Assembly: GCF_900292015.1 (NCBI RefSeq)
Contig: NZ_LR130759.1
Location: forward strand, 1,178,001-1,242,000
Direction: 5' to 3'
Origin: Mycobacterium basiliense
Lineage (GTDB): Bacteria > Actinomycetota > Actinomycetes > Mycobacteriales > Mycobacteriaceae
DNA: 64,000 bases
Numbering within the stretch: the first letter of the stretch is position 1; every line of letters starts with the position of its first letter. Under the pieces are notes generated by a model, which saw only the letters and a list, made by a program, of their open reading frames with translations, searched no databases and was not told where the DNA came from. Of this stretch, positions 32,701-44,659 are shown in pieces. A program made the translations under genes and the position numbers.

Positions 32701-35700
32701 CTGGGGTTGGATCGGGTCGGGGTTGATGACTCTTTCTTTGATTTGGGTGGGGATTCGCTGTCGGCGATGCGGGTGATCGCGGCGATCAATTCCGCGTTGG
32801 ATGTTGTGGTCTCGGTGCGGGTGTTGTTTGAGGCGCCGACGGTGGCGGGGTTGGCGGCTTGTGTGGGTGGTGGGGTTTTTGGTGGGCGGGCGCCGTTGGT
32901 GGCGGTGCAGCGTCCGGCGGTGATTCCGTTGTCGTTTGCTCAGCAGCGGTTGTGGTTTTTGGATCAGCTGGAGGGTCCCTCACCGATCTACAACATGGTG
33001 GGGTCGTTGCGGTTGCGTGGGCGTGTTGATGATGCGGCGTTGGGGGCGGCGTTAGTTGATGTGGTGGGCCGGCATGAAAGCTTGCGGACGGTGTTTGTGA
33101 CCGTCGATGGGGTGGCCCAGCAGGTGATTGTTCCGGTGGAGCGCGTCGAGGTGGGGTGGCAGGTTGTTGATGCTGGTGGCTGGTCGCAGTCGCAGTTGCA
33201 GCAGGCCATGGAGCAGCAGGCGCGGCATAGTTTTGATTTGGCGGTAGAAATTCCGTTGCGGGCGCGGCTGTTTCGGGTGAGCGCTGTCGAGCATGTGTTG
33301 GTGGTGGTGATCCACCATATCGCCGCTGATGGGTGGTCGTTGGCGCCGTTGACCGCTGATCTGGGGGTGGCTTATGCCAGCCGGTGTGCGGGTCGGGCTC
33401 CGGATTGGGCGCCGTTGGCGGTGCAGTATGTCGATTACACGTTGTGGCAGCGCGCTCATTTGGGGGAGCTTGCCGATAGTGGTAGTGCGGCTAGTGCGCA
33501 GTTGGCGTATTGGGTCGATGAGTTGGCCGGGATGGGTGAGCGGTTGGCGTTGCCGACCGATCGGGCGTATCCGGCGGTGGCGGATCATCGTGGTGGCAGT
33601 GTGGAGGTGGACTGGCCGGCGGCGTTGCAGGCGCGGGTGGCGCGGGTGGCCGCTGAGCATAATGCGACCAGTTTCATGGTGGTCCAGACCGCGCTTAGTG
33701 CCCTGTTGTCGATGTTGGCGGCCAGCAGTGATGTGGCGGTGGGGTTTGCGGTGGCCGGTCGTAGCGATCCGGCCCTCGATGAGCTGATCGGGTCTTTTGT
33801 CAATACGTTGGTGTTGCGGGTCCAGCTCGACGGGGATGTGAGTTTTGCTGAGTTGCTGGCCCAGGTGCGTGCGCGCAGCCTGGCCGCTTTCGAGCATCAA
33901 GACGTGCCGTTTGAGGTGGTGGTCGAGCGGCTTAACCCGACCCGCAGCTTGACCCATCACCCCCTGATCCAAGTCATGTTGGCCTGGCAAAACAACCTGC
34001 CCGCCGACCTGGCATTAGGTGATCTGGAGGCCACCCCCATCTCCCTGCACACCGGTGCCGCGCGGATGGATTTGGTGTTTTCGTTGGCTGAGCGTTTTAC
34101 CGCTGCGGGTGCTCCTGCCGGTATTGCGGGGATGGTGGAATACCGCACCGATGTGTTTGATGCGGCCACGATTGGCCGGTTGATTGAGCGGTTGCGGTTG
34201 GTGTTGGAGGCGATGACCGCTGATCCCGATCGACGGTTGTCCTCGATTGATTTGCTTGATGAGGCTGAGCATGCCCGTTTGGATCGGATTGGCAACCGGA
34301 CCGCATTGACCGCGGCGGGGGCGGGGGCGTTTGCGTCGGTGCCGGAGTTGTTTGCCGCGCAGGTGCGGCGCACGCCGTTGGCGCCGGCGTTGGTGTTTGA
34401 GGGTCAGACGTTGAGTTACCGCGAGTTGGATGTGGCGTCTACTCGGTTGGCGCAGTTGTTGGTGGGCTGTGGGGTCGGTGCTGGCGAGGTGGTGGGGCTG
34501 GCGTTGGAGCGCTCGGCTCGGGCGGTGGTGGCCATTGTCGGGGTGTTAAAGACCGGGGCGGCGTATTTGCCGATTGATCCGGCGTTGCCGGCGGCGCGGG
34601 TGGATTTCATGATCGGTGATGCCGCGCCGCGGGTGGTGATCACCACCGCGGGGTTGCTGGATCGCTTCGCCGGTCATGAGGTGGTGGTCGTCGATATCGA
34701 TGATCCGGTGATCGAGACCCAGCCCGATACCGCGTTGCCGGTCCCGACCGCCGACAATATCGCCCACATCATCTACACCTCGGGCACCACCGGGGTCCCC
34801 AAAGGCGTCGCCGTCACCCACCACAACCTCACCCGGCTCTTCGCCACGCCGCCAGCCGGCCTGGTACCCGCGCCTGGCCAGGTGTGGAGCCAATGCCACT
34901 CATATGCCTTTGATTACTCGTCGTGGGAAATGTGGGGGGCGTTGCTGCATGGGGGCCGGTTGGTGGTGGTGCCCGAGGCGGTGACTCGCGCTCCGGACCA
35001 GTTGCATGAGTTGTTGGTGGCCGAGCAGGTCAGCGTGCTTAGCCAAACCCCCAGCGCGGCGGGGGCGTTGTCGAGGCAGGGGTTGGAGTCGACCACCCTG
35101 GTGGTGGCCGGTGAGGCATGCCCGCCCGAGGTGGTCGAGCGGTGGGCACCGGGGCGGGTCATGCTCAACGGCTACGGTCCCACCGAGACCACGATTTATG
35201 CGTCGATGAGTGCGCCGTTGGTGGCCGGTGCGGATGTGGTGCCGATTGGGTCGCCGGTGTCGGGGGCGGCGTTGTTTGTGCTGGATGGGTGGTTGCGTCC
35301 GGTGCCGGTGGGGGTGGCTGGGGAGTTGTATGTGGCTGGTGCCGGGGTCGGTGTGGGGTATTGGCGGCGGGCGTCGTTGACCGGGTCGCGGTTTGTGGCG
35401 TGTCCGTTTGCTGGGGTGGGTGCGCCGGGAGCGCGGATGTATCGCACCGGGGATGTGGTGCGGTGGGGTGTTGATGGCCAGTTGGAGTATCTGGGGCGTG
35501 CTGATGAGCAGGTCAAGATCCGTGGGTATCGCATCGAGTTGGGTGAGGTTCAGGCCGCGCTGGCCGCGGTGGAGGGTGTGGATCAGGCGGTGGTGATCGC
35601 TCGCCAGGATGGTGAGGGTCCCAAGCGGTTGGTGGGCTATGTCACCGGTGATGTCGAGGTCGATGCGGTTCGGGCGGTGTTGGCCCAGCGGTTGCCCGCT

Positions 35701-38700
35701 TATATGGTGCCCGCGGCGGTGGTGGGGTTGGCGCAGTTGCCGTTGACGTTGAACGGCAAGCTTGATGTGCGGGCGTTGCCCGCTCCCGAGTACGGCCACA
35801 GCGAGCATTACCGGGCCCCGGCGAGCCCGGTCGAGGAGATCCTGGCCGGTATTTATGCCCAAGTGCTCGGCGTGGATCGGGTCGGGGTTGATGACTCCTT
35901 CTTCGACCTCGGCGGAGACAGCATCCTGGCGATCCAGGTTGTCGCGCGCGCCCGCGATGAAGGTGTGCTGTGCCGAGCGCGCGATCTTTTCACCGAACAA
36001 ACGGTGGCCGGCGTGGGCCGGGCGGCCGGTCGTGCCACCAGCGAGGGGCTCGACGAGGGCCACCACCACGTGGGTGAGGTGCTAGCCACACCGATCATGA
36101 TGTGGCTACTGAATACCCCCGGCCCGGTGGAGCATTTCAACCAGGCGCTGTTGTTACAGGCACCGGCCGGGGTGGGCGAGCACGACGTGGTGGCCCTACT
36201 GCAAGCGTTGGTGGATCGCCACGCCATGCTGCGGCTACAAGTTGCACCCGCGGACAGCAACGGAGATTGGTCGTTGTGGGTGCGCGAACCCGGGTCCATC
36301 GATGCCGCCAAGTGTGTGCGGCCGGTGCCGGCGTTGTCCGACGAAGCGCTGGTGGCGGCCCGCTCGCTGTTGGATCCCGCTTCCGGGGTGATGCTCAGTG
36401 CGCTGTGGGCGGCGGCTACTGGCCAGCTGTTGCTGATTGTGCATCATCTCGCTGTCGATGCGGTGTCGTGGCGGATCTTGCTGGACGATCTCAACAGCGG
36501 CTGGGATCAGCACCGCCGGGGCCAACACGTGCATTTGGCGGCCCGAGGGACATCGTTTCAGCGCTGGGCGTCGGTGCTGGCCGAAGGCGCACGCCGTGAA
36601 GCGGTCATTGAGCAGGTCGGTGCTTGGCAGCACGTGGTGTCGATACCCGCCGCGTTACCTGCACCGGAACCGGATGTGGATACCTTCGCTACCGCCGGTC
36701 ACCTGTCGGCATCCCTCGATGCCGAGACCACTCGAATGCTTCTTGCCGAAGTGCCCGCCGCCTTCGGGGCTGGGGTGCAGGACATCCTATTGATCGCCTT
36801 TGGGTTGGCGTGGGCGCAGTTCTTGGGCACGGGGGACGCCCCGATCGGCATCGATGTCGAAGGCCACGGGCGTCACGAGGAACTCGCTGCCGGGATTGAC
36901 CTATCGCACACCGTGGGATGGTTCACCTCCAAATACCCGGTAGCGTTGTGTGTCGGCGGGTTGGACTGGTCTCACGTCACCGCCGGTCATACGGGGCTGG
37001 GTGCCGTCATCAAGAACGCGAAGGAGCAACTTCGCGCCCTCCCGGACGGCTGGACCTACGGGCTGCTGCGCTACCTCAACGATGAGGTCGATCTCACCGG
37101 TTGCGATCCGGCCATTGGCTTCAACTACCTAGGGCGATTGGGTGCTCCATCGGCCGGCCCGCGCGCTGACGACGCCTGGCGGATCGGCTCGTGGAGTTCG
37201 ACCTCGAGCAACAGCAATGCTGGTCTGGCGATGCCGTTGCTGCACACGGTGGAACTCAACGCGGCCACCGTCGAAACCGAGGCCGGCGCACAACTACAGG
37301 CCGGTTGGACCTGGGCGTCCGGCAAACTCGATCGCAACCAGATCGACCGCGTGAGCCAATTGTGGTTTGACGCACTGCGCGGCATGTGCGCACATGTCAG
37401 CCGCGGTGGGGGCGGGCTGACCCCCAGCGATATCCTCCCGGCCCGGCTCAGCCAGCGGCAAATCGAAGACCTCGAGCGTCAATACCGCGTCGCCGACATC
37501 TTGCCGTTGACCCCGCTGCAGCAGGGGTTGCTTTTCCACGCCGCCAGCAGCATGTACGACGACCTAGGCGACCCCTACGCGGTGCAGTTCGATTTCACCT
37601 TGACTGGGCACCTGGACCAGCACCGACTACACCGTGCCATGCATACGGTGCTTACCCGCCATCCGAACCTGGCGGCCCGATTCATCTGGCCCAAAGACAA
37701 CGACCCGGTGCAGATCATCGCCACCGATCCGATGCTGCCCTGGCACTATGAGGACCTAGCCGCCAGCGGCGTTGACGTCGAACAGCGGATCCAGCAACTG
37801 TGCACCACCGAACGCGACGCCGTCTGCGATATCACCCAGCAACCGCCATTTCGAGCGGCGCTGATCCGCACCGGGCACGATCAGCACCGACTACTGCTCA
37901 CCCACCACCACATCGTGCTCGACGGCTGGTCGATTCCGATCCTGATGGGTGAGATATTCGCTGCCTACAACGGACAGTCGATGCCCGCACCCCTGTCGTA
38001 TCGCAAGTTCTTGACCTGGCTTGCCAGCCGCGACGTGCAGAGCGCCCATCGGGCCTGGGGGTCGGTGCTCGACGGCTTTGAAACCCCGACGCTGGTCGGC
38101 CCGGCACATTCGTTGGGGCTGGGCCCGCGCGGCACCCAACGGTTCCACCTGTCCGCCAACACCACCGAGGGGTTGACCAGGCTGGCGCGTCAATCTCACG
38201 CCACCCTCAACACCGTGTTGCAGGCGGCCTGGGCGCAAATAGTGGCCTGGTTGACCGGCCACCACGACGTCGCATTCGGCACCACCGTTTCGGGTCGGCC
38301 CGCGGAGCTGGCCGGCGCCGAATCAATGGTCGGCCTGTTGATTAACACGCTGCCGGTCCGAGCGCGTATCACTCCCACCACCACCGTCGTTGACCTAATT
38401 GGCCAGCTTCAGTGTTTCCACAACGACACGGTGGAGCATCAGTTCTTGGCGCTGAATGAGATCCACCAAATCACCGGCCGAGAGCAGCTTTTCGACACCC
38501 TAATGGTGTACGAAAACTACCCCATGGATTCCGGGAAGCCCCTCGGTGCTGGCGACCTAGCCATCGCCGATATCGCTAGCCACGAATCCACGCACTACCC
38601 CCTGGGGATGCAGGTGCTACCGGGCCGCGAACTAGGCTTCCGCATCGAGTTTCGCACCGATGTGTTTGATGCGGCCACGATTGGCCGGTTGATTGAGCGG

Positions 38701-41700
38701 TTGCGGTTGGTGTTGGAGGCGATGACCGCTGATCCCGATCGACGGTTGTCCTCGATTGATTTGCTTGATGAGGCTGAGCATGCCCGTTTGGATCGGATTG
38801 GCAACCGGACCGCATTGACCGCGGCGGGGGCGGGGGCGTTTGCGTCGGTGCCGGAGTTGTTTGCCGCGCAGGTGCGGCGCACGCCGTTGGCGCCGGCGTT
38901 GGTGTTTGAGGGTCAGACGTTGAGTTACCGCGGGTTGGATGTGGCGTCTACTCGGTTGGCGCAGTTGTTGGTGGGCTGTGGGGTCGGTGCTGGCGAGGTG
39001 GTGGGGCTGGCGTTGGAGCGCTCGGCTCGGGCGGTGGTGGCCATTGTCGGGGTGTTAAAGACCGGGGCGGCGTATTTGCCGATTGATCCGGCGTTGCCGG
39101 CGGCGCGGGTGGATTTCATGATCGGTGATGCCGCGCCGCGGGTGGTGATCACCACCGCGGGGTTGCTGGATCGCTTCGCCGGTCATGAGGTGGTGGTCGT
39201 CGATATCGATGATCCGGTGATCGAGACCCAGCCCGATACCGCGTTGCCGGTCCCGACCGCCGACAATATCGCCTACATCATCTACACCTCGGGCACCACC
39301 GGGGTCCCCAAAGGCGTCGCCGTCACCCACACCGGAATTGCCGGTCTGGTGACCACCCACCTGGAACGCAATGTCATTACGCCTGAGAGCCGGATTCTGC
39401 AGTTTGCCCCATTAACCTTCGATGCGTCTGTGTCGAACATGTGGACCGCACTGTTGACGGGCGCGGCCGCGGTGATACCCAACGCGGACCAGGCGTTGCC
39501 GGGCGAGCAATTGCTTGAACTCATGCGCCAACAAGACGTGTCCCACGCGGTATTTACCCCCACAGCCTTGGCGGCGCTGCCGGCGAGCCAACTGCGAAGC
39601 GTCCGGTTGACGGTGGGCGGCGAGGCGTGCACGAGAGAACTCGCGGACCGATACGCCGCCGCGGCCACCACGCTGATGAACGTTTACGGTCCGACCGAAA
39701 CGACCGTGGAAGTTGCGATCGCCGGCCCCCTGCACGCGGGTGCGGATGTGGTGCCGATTGGGTCGCCGGTGTCGGGGGTGGCGTTGTTTGTGCTGGATGG
39801 GTGGTTGCGTCCGGTGCCGGTGGGGGTGGCTGGGGAGTTGTATGTGGCTGGTGCCGGGGTCGGTGTGGGGTATTGGCGGCGGGCGTCGTTGACCGGGTCG
39901 CGGTTTGTGGCGTGTCCGTTTGCTGGGGTGGGTGCGCCGGGAGCGCGGATGTATCGCACCGGGGATGTGGTGCGGTGGGGTGTTGATGGCCAGTTGGAGT
40001 ATCTGGGGCGTGCTGATGAGCAGGTCAAGATCCGTGGGTATCGCATCGAGTTGGGTGAGGTTCAGGCCGCGCTGGCCGCGGTGGAGGGTGTGGATCAGGC
40101 GGTGGTGATCGCTCGCCAGGATGGTGAGGGTCCCAAGCGGTTGGTGGGCTATGTCACCGGTGATGTCGAGGTCGGCGCGGTTCGGGCGGTGTTGGCCCAA
40201 TGGTTGCCCGCTTATATGGTGCCCGCGGCGGTGGTGGGGTTGGCGCAGTTGCCGTTGACGTTGAACGGCAAGCTTGATGTGCGGGCGTTGCCGGCTCCGG
40301 AGTATGTGCACGCCGACCGGTATCGGGCTCCGGCGGGCCCGGTCGAGGAGATCCTGGCCGGTATTTATGCCCAAGTGCTGGGGTTGGATCGGGTCGGGGT
40401 TGATGACTCTTTCTTTGATTTGGGTGGGGATTCGCTGTCGGCGATGCGGGTGATCGCGGCGATCAATTCCGCGTTGGATGTTGTGGTCTCGGTGCGGGTG
40501 TTGTTTGAGGCGCCGACGGTGGCGGGGTTGGCGGCTTGTGTGGGTGGTGGGGTTTTTGGTGGGCGGGCGCCGTTGGTGGCGGTGCAGCGTCCGGCGGTGA
40601 TTCCGTTGTCGTTTGCTCAGCAGCGGTTGTGGTTTTTGGATCAGCTGGAGGGTCCCTCACCGATCTACAACATGGTGGGGTCGTTGCGGTTGCGTGGGCG
40701 TGTTGATGATGCGGCGTTGGGGGCGGCGTTAGTTGATGTGGTGGGCCGGCATGAAAGCTTGCGGACGGTGTTTGTGACCGTCGATGGGGTGGCCCAGCAG
40801 GTGATTGTTCCGGTGGAGCGCGTCGAGGTGGGGTGGCAGGTTGTTGATGCTGGTGGCTGGTCGCAGTCGCAGTTGCAGCAGGCCATGGAGCAGCAGGCGC
40901 GGCATAGTTTTGATTTGGCGGTAGAAATTCCGTTGCGGGCGCGGCTGTTTCGGGTGAGCGCTGTCGAGCATGTGTTGGTGGTGGTGATCCACCATATCGC
41001 CGCTGATGGGTGGTCGTTGGCGCCGTTGACCGCTGATCTGGGGGTGGCTTATGCCAGCCGGTGTGCGGGTCGGGCTCCGGATTGGGCGCCGTTGGCGGTG
41101 CAGTATGTCGATTACACGTTGTGGCAGCGCGCTCATTTGGGGGAGCTTGCCGATAGTGGTAGTGCGGCTAGTGCGCAGTTGGCGTATTGGGTCGATGAGT
41201 TGGCCGGGATGGGTGAGCGGTTGGCGTTGCCGACCGATCGGGCGTATCCGGCGGTGGCGGATCATCGTGGTGGCAGTGTGGAGGTGGACTGGCCGGCGGC
41301 GTTGCAGGCGCGGGTGGCGCGGGTGGCCGCTGAGCATAATGCGACCAGTTTCATGGTGGTCCAGACCGCGCTTAGTGCCCTGTTGTCGATGTTGGCGGCC
41401 AGCAGTGATGTGGCGGTGGGGTTTGCGGTGGCCGGTCGTAGCGATCCGGCCCTCGATGAGCTGATCGGGTTCTTTGTCAATACGTTGGTGTTGCGGGTCC
41501 AGCTCGACGGGGATGTGAGTTTTGCTGAGTTGCTGGCCCAGGTGCGTGCGCGCAGCCTGGCCGCTTTCGAGCATCAAGACGTGCCGTTTGAGGTGGTGGT
41601 CGAGCGGCTTAACCCGACCCGCAGCTTGACCCATCACCCCCTGATCCAAGTCATGTTGGCCTGGCAGAACTTCGCCGGCCCACACGACAATCTCGGTGCC

Positions 41701-44502
41701 CCAGTAGCGCTCGGCGGGCTGGAGGCCACCCCCATCTCCCTGCACACCGGTGCCGCGCGGATGGATTTGGTGTTTTCGTTGGCTGAGCGTTTTACCGCTG
41801 CGGGTGCTCCTGCCGGTATTGCGGGGATGGTGGAATACCGCACCGATGTGTTTGATGCGGCCACGATTGGCCGGTTGATTGAGCGGTTGCGGTTGGTGTT
41901 GGAGGCGATGACCGCTGATCCCGATCGACGGTTGTCCTCGATTGATTTGCTTGATGAGGCTGAGCATGCCCGTTTGGATCGGATTGGCAACCGGACCGCA
42001 TTGACCGCGGCGGGGGCGGGGGCGTTTGCGTCGGTGCCGGAGTTGTTTGCCGCGCAGGTGCGGCGCACGCCGTTGGCGCCGGCGTTGGTGTTTGCGGGTC
42101 AGACGTTGAGTTACCGTGAGTTGGATGTGGCGTCTACTCGGTTGGCGCAGTTGTTGGTGGGCTGTGGGGTCGGTGCTGGCGAGGTGGTGGGGCTGGCGTT
42201 GGAGCGCTCGGCTCGGGCGGTGGTGGCCATTGTCGGGGTGTTAAAGACCGGGGCGGCGTATTTGCCGATTGATCCGGCGTTGCCGGCGGCGCGGGTGGAT
42301 TTCATGATCGGTGATGCCGCGCCGCGGGTGGTGATCACCACCGCGGGGTTGCTGGATCGCTTCGCCGGTCATGAGGTGGTGGTCGTCGATATCGATGATC
42401 CGGTGATCGAGACCCAGCCCGATACCGCGTTGCCGGTCCCGACCGCCGACAATATCGCCTACATCATCTACACCTCGGGCACCACCGGGGTCCCCAAAGG
42501 CGTCGCCGTCACCCACCACAACATCGTCCGGCTATATGACTCGAGACAAACCGCCCTGGTACCCGCGCCTGACCAGGTGTGGAGCCAATGCCATTCGTAT
42601 GGGTTCGACGTTTCGGTGTTCGAGATGTGGGGGGCGTTGCTGCATGGGGGCCGGTTGGTGGTGGTGCCCGAGGAGTTGACCCGTTCCCCCGCGGAGCTAC
42701 ACGAGTTGTTGGTGGCCGAGCAGGTCAGCGTGCTTAGCCAAACCCCCAGCGCGGCGGGGATGTTGTCGACGCAGGGGTTGGAGTCGACCACCCTGGTGGT
42801 GGCCGGTGAGGCATGCCCGCCCGAGGTGGTCGAGCGGTGGGCACCGGGGCGGGTCATGCTCAACGCCTACGGCCCCACCGAGACTTGGTACTCATCGATG
42901 AGTGCGCCGTTGGTGGCCGGTGCGGATGTGGTGCCGATTGGGTCGCCGGTGTCGGGGGCGGCGTTGTTTGTGCTGGATGGGTGGTTGCGTCCGGTGCCGG
43001 TGGGGGTGGCTGGGGAGTTGTATGTGGCCGGTGCCGGGGTCGGTGTGGGGTATTGGCGGCGGGCGTCGTTGACCGGGTCGCGGTTTGTGGCGTGTCCGTT
43101 TGCTGGGGTGGGTGCGCCGGGAGCGCGGATGTATCGCACCGGGGATGTGGTGCGGTGGGGTGTTGATGGCCAGTTGGAGTATCTGGGGCGTGCTGATGAG
43201 CAGGTCAAGATCCGTGGGTATCGCATCGAGTTGGGTGAGGTTCAGGCCGCGCTGGCCGCGGTGGAGGGTGTGGATCAGGCGGTGGTGATCGCTCGCCAGG
43301 ATGGTGAGGGTCCCAAGCGGTTGGTGGGCTATGTCACCGGTGATGTCGAGGTCGATGCGGTTCGGGCGGTGTTGGCCCAGCGGTTGCCCGCTTATATGGT
43401 GCCCGCGGCGGTGGTGGGGTTGGCGCAGTTGCCGTTGACGTTGAACGGCAAGCTTGATGTGCGGGCGTTGCCCGCTCCTGAGTACGGCCACAGCGAGCAT
43501 TACCGGGCCCCGGCGAGCCCGGTCGAAGAGATCCTGGCCGGTATTTATGCCCAAGTGCTGGGGTTGGATCGGGTCGGGGTTGATGACTCCTTCTTCGACC
43601 TCGGCGGAGACAGCATCCTGGCGATGAAGGTGATCGCGGCGATCAACACCACACTGGATGCCGACCTGCCTGTGCGGGTGCTGTTCGAGGCCCCGACAGT
43701 GGCGGGCCTTCGCCAGCAGCTTGAATCGGCGGAAATTTCACTCGAAGTTGTTCCCGTCGAGGTGTTCAAACAATGCGACGGAATTCCACTGTTTTGTTTG
43801 CCCCCAGGAGGCGGGCTGGCCTGGCAGTACCGAAACCTGGAATCGTATGTGGACTGCCCCATCGTCGGCTTCCAACAGCCAATTGGTGAATCTTGGCTGG
43901 GATCAATCCGAGAAATCGCATGCAACTACGCGGATAAGGCCCAAGAATTCTATCCCGAGGGTCCCTACAACCTCATTGGCTGGTCGTTTGGCGGCCTCGT
44001 CGCGCATCAACTTGCCATTGAGCTACAGCGGCGTGGGTGCAAGGTTCGATCCCTGATCGTCCTCGACCCTCGCCTGGACCTGGACGGAAGTGAAAAACAA
44101 GACCCGATACCCGAAAGCTATATCGTAGGGAGATTCCTACAGATGAATGGCATCGAGATCGAGGAACAATCGCAGCCGCTTACTTACCGGCAGGTGGAGG
44201 CGCTGTTTCGGCATCGCGAAGCGGTTGAGTTTCCGCTCCCTCCCAAGCGGATTTTGGAAACCATGGTCGAGAACTTGAACATCAGTCTCCGACTCCAATC
44301 CGGACACGTACCCGACGTATTCGATGGCGACATGATCATCTTTTCGGGACGGGCGGGCGACGCACCACCGCTGGCGCCAATATGGCAACCATTCGTTGCG
44401 GGCAATATCGCCGAACACCCTGTCGACTGCGCCCACGATGAGATGCTCAATCCGGAATCACTGAAATATTTTGGTGAACAGCTCGGGGCATATCTGCTCT
44501 AG
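26566..44502 (+). CDS. Non-ribosomal peptide synthetase B: C-A-T, C-A-T, C-A-T-E, C-A-T, C-A-T-TE
   Basis: 5,978 residues in one open frame. Five modules, with condensation motifs HHIVIDG (C1), HHIAADG (C2, C3, C5) and HHHIVLDG (C4), and carrier motifs LGGDS in each T. Module 3 ends in an epimerisation domain ([10 protein letters not shown], about 36,075-37,400). The next condensation domain begins [12 protein letters not shown], the type that accepts a D-configured donor, so residue 3 should be D. The C-terminal TE has GWSFGG and DCAHDEML. Predicted product: an acyl-pentapeptide with D-residue 3, released as acid or macrocycle. The first condensation domain is of the LSPLQQGL type and sits directly after the PKS, so it should join the polyketide to residue 1. 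Most of the length consists of 3.17-kb repeats that are nearly identical in DNA. Confidence 0.95.
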   Translation: MTQTSADVSGIQDVMTLSPLQQGLFALAMASEAPSDDPYTMAIGIDVTGPLDSELLRDCVVLMLKRHPNVRARFVGRVLPHPVQVVPVAVDLAFEHVTATGESAVTLESEERAKGFDLEKGPPIRFLLIELSDVAWRFHIAVHHIVIDGWSMVLFIDELLRLYQSGGNLDALPSPPRPYRDYLSWLARRDVAQSEELWRQYLAGLPGPTLLAAESPGGNSVQPGGEATYTVVRLDAAATSGLVHGARTRGVTVSTLTQLAWALLLSAHTGSQDVVFGVTVSTRPAELTGVESMVGLLINTVPMRVSLEPTTLVGSKCALMQRDGARLREHAYLGHAQIRSLAGLGELFDTVLAFENFPLTDSISGGGLAAGSVTFRSPTLRSRAHFPVGIQAEIAEGELMLTIATSEMSPGDINSEELGRRLLAMMARLLDMWDHPLREVSMLFDTAPGGAGEPSEQAYLDRVGNWGALTAAGAGAFASVPELFAAQVRRTPLAPALVFAGQTLSYRELDVASTRLAQLLVGCGVGAGEVVGLALERSARAVVAIVGVLKTGAAYLPIDPALPAARVDFMIGDAAPRVVITTAGLLDRFAGHEVVVVDIDDPVIETQPDTALPVPTADNIAHIIYTSGTTGVPKGVAVTHHNITQLVDRLDAEMIPLGPGQVWSQCHSYGFDLSVFEMWGALLHGGRLVVVPEELTRSPAELHELLVAEQVSVLSQTPSAAGALSRQGLESTTLVVGGEACPPEVVERWAPGRVMVNQYGPTETTMYASMSAPLVAGADVVPIGSPVSGAALFVLDGWLRPVPVGVAGELYVAGAGVGVGYWRRASLTGSRFVACPFAGVGAPGARMYRTGDVVRWGVDGQLEYLGRADEQVKIRGYRIELGEVQAALAAVEGVDQAVVIARQDGEGPKRLVGYVTGDVEVGAVRAVLAQRLPAYMVPAAVVGLAQLPLTLNGKLDVRALPAPEYGHSEHYRAPASPVEEILAGIYAQVLGVDRVGVDDSFFDLGGDSLSAMRVIAAINTTLDVDLAVFALFEAPTVAGLAVCVGGGVSGGRAPLVAVQRPAVIPLSFAQQRLWFLDQLEGPSPIYNMVRSLRLRGRVDDAALGAALVDVVGRHESLRTVFVTVDGVAQQVIVPVERVEVGWQVVDAGGWSQSQLQQAMEQQARHSFDLAVEIPLRARLFRVSAVEHVLVVVIHHIAADGWSLAPLTADLGVAYASRCAGRAPDWAPLAVQYVDYTLWQRAHLGELADSGSAASAQLAYWVDELAGMGERLALPTDRAYPAVADHRGGSVEVDWPAALQARVARVAAEHNATSFMVVQTALSALLSMLAASSDVAVGFAVAGRSDPALDELIGSFVNTLVLRVQLDGDVSFAELLAQVRARSLAAFEHQDVPFEVVVERLNPTRSLTHHPLIQVMLAWQNNLPANLALGDLDVARVPVHTGTARMDLAFILAERFTAAGAPAGIAGMVEYRTDVFDAATIGRLIERLRLVLEAMTADPDRRLSSIDLLDEAEHARLDRIGNRTALTAAGAGAFASVPELFAAQVRRTPLAPALVFAGQTLSYRELDVASTRLAQLLVGCGVGAGEVVGLALERSARAVVAIVGVLKTGAAYLPIDPALPAARVDFMIGDAAPRVVITTAGLLDRFAGHEVVVVDIDDPVIETQPDTALPVPTADNIAYIIYTSGTTGVPKGVAVTHHNITQLVDRLDAEMIPLGPGQVWSQWHSYGFDVSVFEMWGALLHGGRLVVVPEAVTRAPDQLHELLVAEQVSVLSQTPSAAGALSRQGLESTTLVVAGEACPPEVVERWAPGRVMLNGYGPTETTIYASMSAPLVAGADVVPIGSPVSGAALFVLDGWLRPVPVGVVGELYVAGAGVGVGYWRRASLTGSRFVACPFAGVGAPGARMYRTGDVVRWGVDGQLEYLGRADEQVKIRGYRIELGEVQAALAAVEGVDQAVVIARQDGEGPKRLVGYVTGDVEVDAVRAVLAQRLPAYMVPAAVVGLAQLPLTLNGKLDVRALPAPEYGHSEHYRAPASPVEEILAGIYAQVLGLDRVGVDDSFFDLGGDSLSAMRVIAAINSALDVVVSVRVLFEAPTVAGLAACVGGGVFGGRAPLVAVQRPAVIPLSFAQQRLWFLDQLEGPSPIYNMVGSLRLRGRVDDAALGAALVDVVGRHESLRTVFVTVDGVAQQVIVPVERVEVGWQVVDAGGWSQSQLQQAMEQQARHSFDLAVEIPLRARLFRVSAVEHVLVVVIHHIAADGWSLAPLTADLGVAYASRCAGRAPDWAPLAVQYVDYTLWQRAHLGELADSGSAASAQLAYWVDELAGMGERLALPTDRAYPAVADHRGGSVEVDWPAALQARVARVAAEHNATSFMVVQTALSALLSMLAASSDVAVGFAVAGRSDPALDELIGSFVNTLVLRVQLDGDVSFAELLAQVRARSLAAFEHQDVPFEVVVERLNPTRSLTHHPLIQVMLAWQNNLPADLALGDLEATPISLHTGAARMDLVFSLAERFTAAGAPAGIAGMVEYRTDVFDAATIGRLIERLRLVLEAMTADPDRRLSSIDLLDEAEHARLDRIGNRTALTAAGAGAFASVPELFAAQVRRTPLAPALVFEGQTLSYRELDVASTRLAQLLVGCGVGAGEVVGLALERSARAVVAIVGVLKTGAAYLPIDPALPAARVDFMIGDAAPRVVITTAGLLDRFAGHEVVVVDIDDPVIETQPDTALPVPTADNIAHIIYTSGTTGVPKGVAVTHHNLTRLFATPPAGLVPAPGQVWSQCHSYAFDYSSWEMWGALLHGGRLVVVPEAVTRAPDQLHELLVAEQVSVLSQTPSAAGALSRQGLESTTLVVAGEACPPEVVERWAPGRVMLNGYGPTETTIYASMSAPLVAGADVVPIGSPVSGAALFVLDGWLRPVPVGVAGELYVAGAGVGVGYWRRASLTGSRFVACPFAGVGAPGARMYRTGDVVRWGVDGQLEYLGRADEQVKIRGYRIELGEVQAALAAVEGVDQAVVIARQDGEGPKRLVGYVTGDVEVDAVRAVLAQRLPAYMVPAAVVGLAQLPLTLNGKLDVRALPAPEYGHSEHYRAPASPVEEILAGIYAQVLGVDRVGVDDSFFDLGGDSILAIQVVARARDEGVLCRARDLFTEQTVAGVGRAAGRATSEGLDEGHHHVGEVLATPIMMWLLNTPGPVEHFNQALLLQAPAGVGEHDVVALLQALVDRHAMLRLQVAPADSNGDWSLWVREPGSIDAAKCVRPVPALSDEALVAARSLLDPASGVMLSALWAAATGQLLLIVHHLAVDAVSWRILLDDLNSGWDQHRRGQHVHLAARGTSFQRWASVLAEGARREAVIEQVGAWQHVVSIPAALPAPEPDVDTFATAGHLSASLDAETTRMLLAEVPAAFGAGVQDILLIAFGLAWAQFLGTGDAPIGIDVEGHGRHEELAAGIDLSHTVGWFTSKYPVALCVGGLDWSHVTAGHTGLGAVIKNAKEQLRALPDGWTYGLLRYLNDEVDLTGCDPAIGFNYLGRLGAPSAGPRADDAWRIGSWSSTSSNSNAGLAMPLLHTVELNAATVETEAGAQLQAGWTWASGKLDRNQIDRVSQLWFDALRGMCAHVSRGGGGLTPSDILPARLSQRQIEDLERQYRVADILPLTPLQQGLLFHAASSMYDDLGDPYAVQFDFTLTGHLDQHRLHRAMHTVLTRHPNLAARFIWPKDNDPVQIIATDPMLPWHYEDLAASGVDVEQRIQQLCTTERDAVCDITQQPPFRAALIRTGHDQHRLLLTHHHIVLDGWSIPILMGEIFAAYNGQSMPAPLSYRKFLTWLASRDVQSAHRAWGSVLDGFETPTLVGPAHSLGLGPRGTQRFHLSANTTEGLTRLARQSHATLNTVLQAAWAQIVAWLTGHHDVAFGTTVSGRPAELAGAESMVGLLINTLPVRARITPTTTVVDLIGQLQCFHNDTVEHQFLALNEIHQITGREQLFDTLMVYENYPMDSGKPLGAGDLAIADIASHESTHYPLGMQVLPGRELGFRIEFRTDVFDAATIGRLIERLRLVLEAMTADPDRRLSSIDLLDEAEHARLDRIGNRTALTAAGAGAFASVPELFAAQVRRTPLAPALVFEGQTLSYRGLDVASTRLAQLLVGCGVGAGEVVGLALERSARAVVAIVGVLKTGAAYLPIDPALPAARVDFMIGDAAPRVVITTAGLLDRFAGHEVVVVDIDDPVIETQPDTALPVPTADNIAYIIYTSGTTGVPKGVAVTHTGIAGLVTTHLERNVITPESRILQFAPLTFDASVSNMWTALLTGAAAVIPNADQALPGEQLLELMRQQDVSHAVFTPTALAALPASQLRSVRLTVGGEACTRELADRYAAAATTLMNVYGPTETTVEVAIAGPLHAGADVVPIGSPVSGVALFVLDGWLRPVPVGVAGELYVAGAGVGVGYWRRASLTGSRFVACPFAGVGAPGARMYRTGDVVRWGVDGQLEYLGRADEQVKIRGYRIELGEVQAALAAVEGVDQAVVIARQDGEGPKRLVGYVTGDVEVGAVRAVLAQWLPAYMVPAAVVGLAQLPLTLNGKLDVRALPAPEYVHADRYRAPAGPVEEILAGIYAQVLGLDRVGVDDSFFDLGGDSLSAMRVIAAINSALDVVVSVRVLFEAPTVAGLAACVGGGVFGGRAPLVAVQRPAVIPLSFAQQRLWFLDQLEGPSPIYNMVGSLRLRGRVDDAALGAALVDVVGRHESLRTVFVTVDGVAQQVIVPVERVEVGWQVVDAGGWSQSQLQQAMEQQARHSFDLAVEIPLRARLFRVSAVEHVLVVVIHHIAADGWSLAPLTADLGVAYASRCAGRAPDWAPLAVQYVDYTLWQRAHLGELADSGSAASAQLAYWVDELAGMGERLALPTDRAYPAVADHRGGSVEVDWPAALQARVARVAAEHNATSFMVVQTALSALLSMLAASSDVAVGFAVAGRSDPALDELIGFFVNTLVLRVQLDGDVSFAELLAQVRARSLAAFEHQDVPFEVVVERLNPTRSLTHHPLIQVMLAWQNFAGPHDNLGAPVALGGLEATPISLHTGAARMDLVFSLAERFTAAGAPAGIAGMVEYRTDVFDAATIGRLIERLRLVLEAMTADPDRRLSSIDLLDEAEHARLDRIGNRTALTAAGAGAFASVPELFAAQVRRTPLAPALVFAGQTLSYRELDVASTRLAQLLVGCGVGAGEVVGLALERSARAVVAIVGVLKTGAAYLPIDPALPAARVDFMIGDAAPRVVITTAGLLDRFAGHEVVVVDIDDPVIETQPDTALPVPTADNIAYIIYTSGTTGVPKGVAVTHHNIVRLYDSRQTALVPAPDQVWSQCHSYGFDVSVFEMWGALLHGGRLVVVPEELTRSPAELHELLVAEQVSVLSQTPSAAGMLSTQGLESTTLVVAGEACPPEVVERWAPGRVMLNAYGPTETWYSSMSAPLVAGADVVPIGSPVSGAALFVLDGWLRPVPVGVAGELYVAGAGVGVGYWRRASLTGSRFVACPFAGVGAPGARMYRTGDVVRWGVDGQLEYLGRADEQVKIRGYRIELGEVQAALAAVEGVDQAVVIARQDGEGPKRLVGYVTGDVEVDAVRAVLAQRLPAYMVPAAVVGLAQLPLTLNGKLDVRALPAPEYGHSEHYRAPASPVEEILAGIYAQVLGLDRVGVDDSFFDLGGDSILAMKVIAAINTTLDADLPVRVLFEAPTVAGLRQQLESAEISLEVVPVEVFKQCDGIPLFCLPPGGGLAWQYRNLESYVDCPIVGFQQPIGESWLGSIREIACNYADKAQEFYPEGPYNLIGWSFGGLVAHQLAIELQRRGCKVRSLIVLDPRLDLDGSEKQDPIPESYIVGRFLQMNGIEIEEQSQPLTYRQVEALFRHREAVEFPLPPKRILETMVENLNISLRLQSGHVPDVFDGDMIIFSGRAGDAPPLAPIWQPFVAGNIAEHPVDCAHDEMLNPESLKYFGEQLGAYLL
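29701..32870 (+). other. NRPS B module 2 (C-A-T)
   Basis: C2 is LCL type, with a distinct tail ([20 protein letters not shown]) compared with the sister modules. A2 about 31,150-32,625 has positions read by hand as D-V-F-S-V-A-G-I (then Y). It also has a Cys-to-Trp change ([11 protein letters not shown]) near the pocket motif. T2 is at about 32,650-32,860. Confidence 0.7.
32871..37460 (+). other. NRPS B module 3 (C-A-T-E)
   Basis: A3 has the same specificity core as NRPS A module 1 (D-Y-W-S-V-A-G-I). The carrier domain reads [12 protein letters not shown], a variant seen before epimerases. The E domain (about 36,075-37,400) has [10 protein letters not shown] and GWFTSKYPV. The stretch 35,930-38,640 (E plus most of C4) is single-copy, with ordinary mycobacterial composition. 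Confidence 0.8.
37461..40550 (+). other. NRPS B module 4 (DCL-type C, A, T)
   Basis: The condensation domain has [12 protein letters not shown] and HHHIVLDGW, as expected after an epimerase. A4 carries the HTGIAGL-type core (39,331-39,738), related to NRPS A module 3 but different in the pocket: D-A-S-V-T-G-V-V (then E). Confidence 0.75.
40551..43735 (+). other. NRPS B module 5 (C-A-T)
   Basis: C5 is LCL type. A5 reads D-V-F-S-V-A-A and then [11 protein letters not shown], the one-residue-shorter form also found in NRPS A module 4. In both synthetases the shortened form is therefore in the last module before the TE. T5 has LGGDSILAM. Confidence 0.7.
43736..44502 (+). other. NRPS B thioesterase domain
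   Basis: Alpha/beta-hydrolase TE with [10 protein letters not shown], the nucleophile in GWSFGG and the histidine in DCAHDEML. After residue LDLDGS it differs clearly from the NRPS A thioesterase ([10 protein letters not shown] against [10 protein letters not shown]), so release specificity may differ. Confidence 0.8.
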
Positions 44503-44659
44503 GGCAGGCCGAAAATGTTCTTGGAAACGCGAGCATGTCGGACAGGTTTGTAAAGGATGTTAAACCCGCCAAATAACCGTGTCACTGATCAATTCTTCGG
44601 TGCCGATGAGCTGATCGTATTGGCGCCCTTGGGGCGCCCCGAGCCAAGAAAGCGTGGCT
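44503..44659 (+). promoter_or_regulatory. Gap between NRPS B and P450 with hairpin
   Basis: A 157-bp gap. A perfect 7-bp stem (ggcgccc 44622-44628, gggcgcc 44632-44638, loop ttg) lies just before the AAGAAAG ribosome-binding site of the P450 gene. A similar but weaker hairpin lies at the same place after NRPS A. It may protect or attenuate the downstream message. The evidence is structure only. Confidence 0.35.

Larger units (their letters stand above)
27967..43735 (+). repeat. Near-identical NRPS module repeats in NRPS B
   Basis: The same marker occurs at 27967, 31135, 34303, 38812 and 41998. Periods are 3168, 3168, 4509 and 3186 bp. The long one contains the epimerase and its partner C domain. 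The repeats are interchangeable with those in NRPS A. Confidence 0.9.

Noticed and set aside
10453..43554. Several 200-440-codon minus-strand frames inside both NRPS genes
   Set aside because: They recur in the same place in every module, are His/Arg/Pro-rich, and mirror the repeats of the sense gene. They are shadows.
8456..44502. Reading the NRPS genes as the glycopeptidolipid synthetases mps1/mps2
   Set aside because: Module number, terminal thioesterases, an upstream KS-AT-ACP and the absence of glycosyltransferase and methyltransferase genes do not fit that locus.
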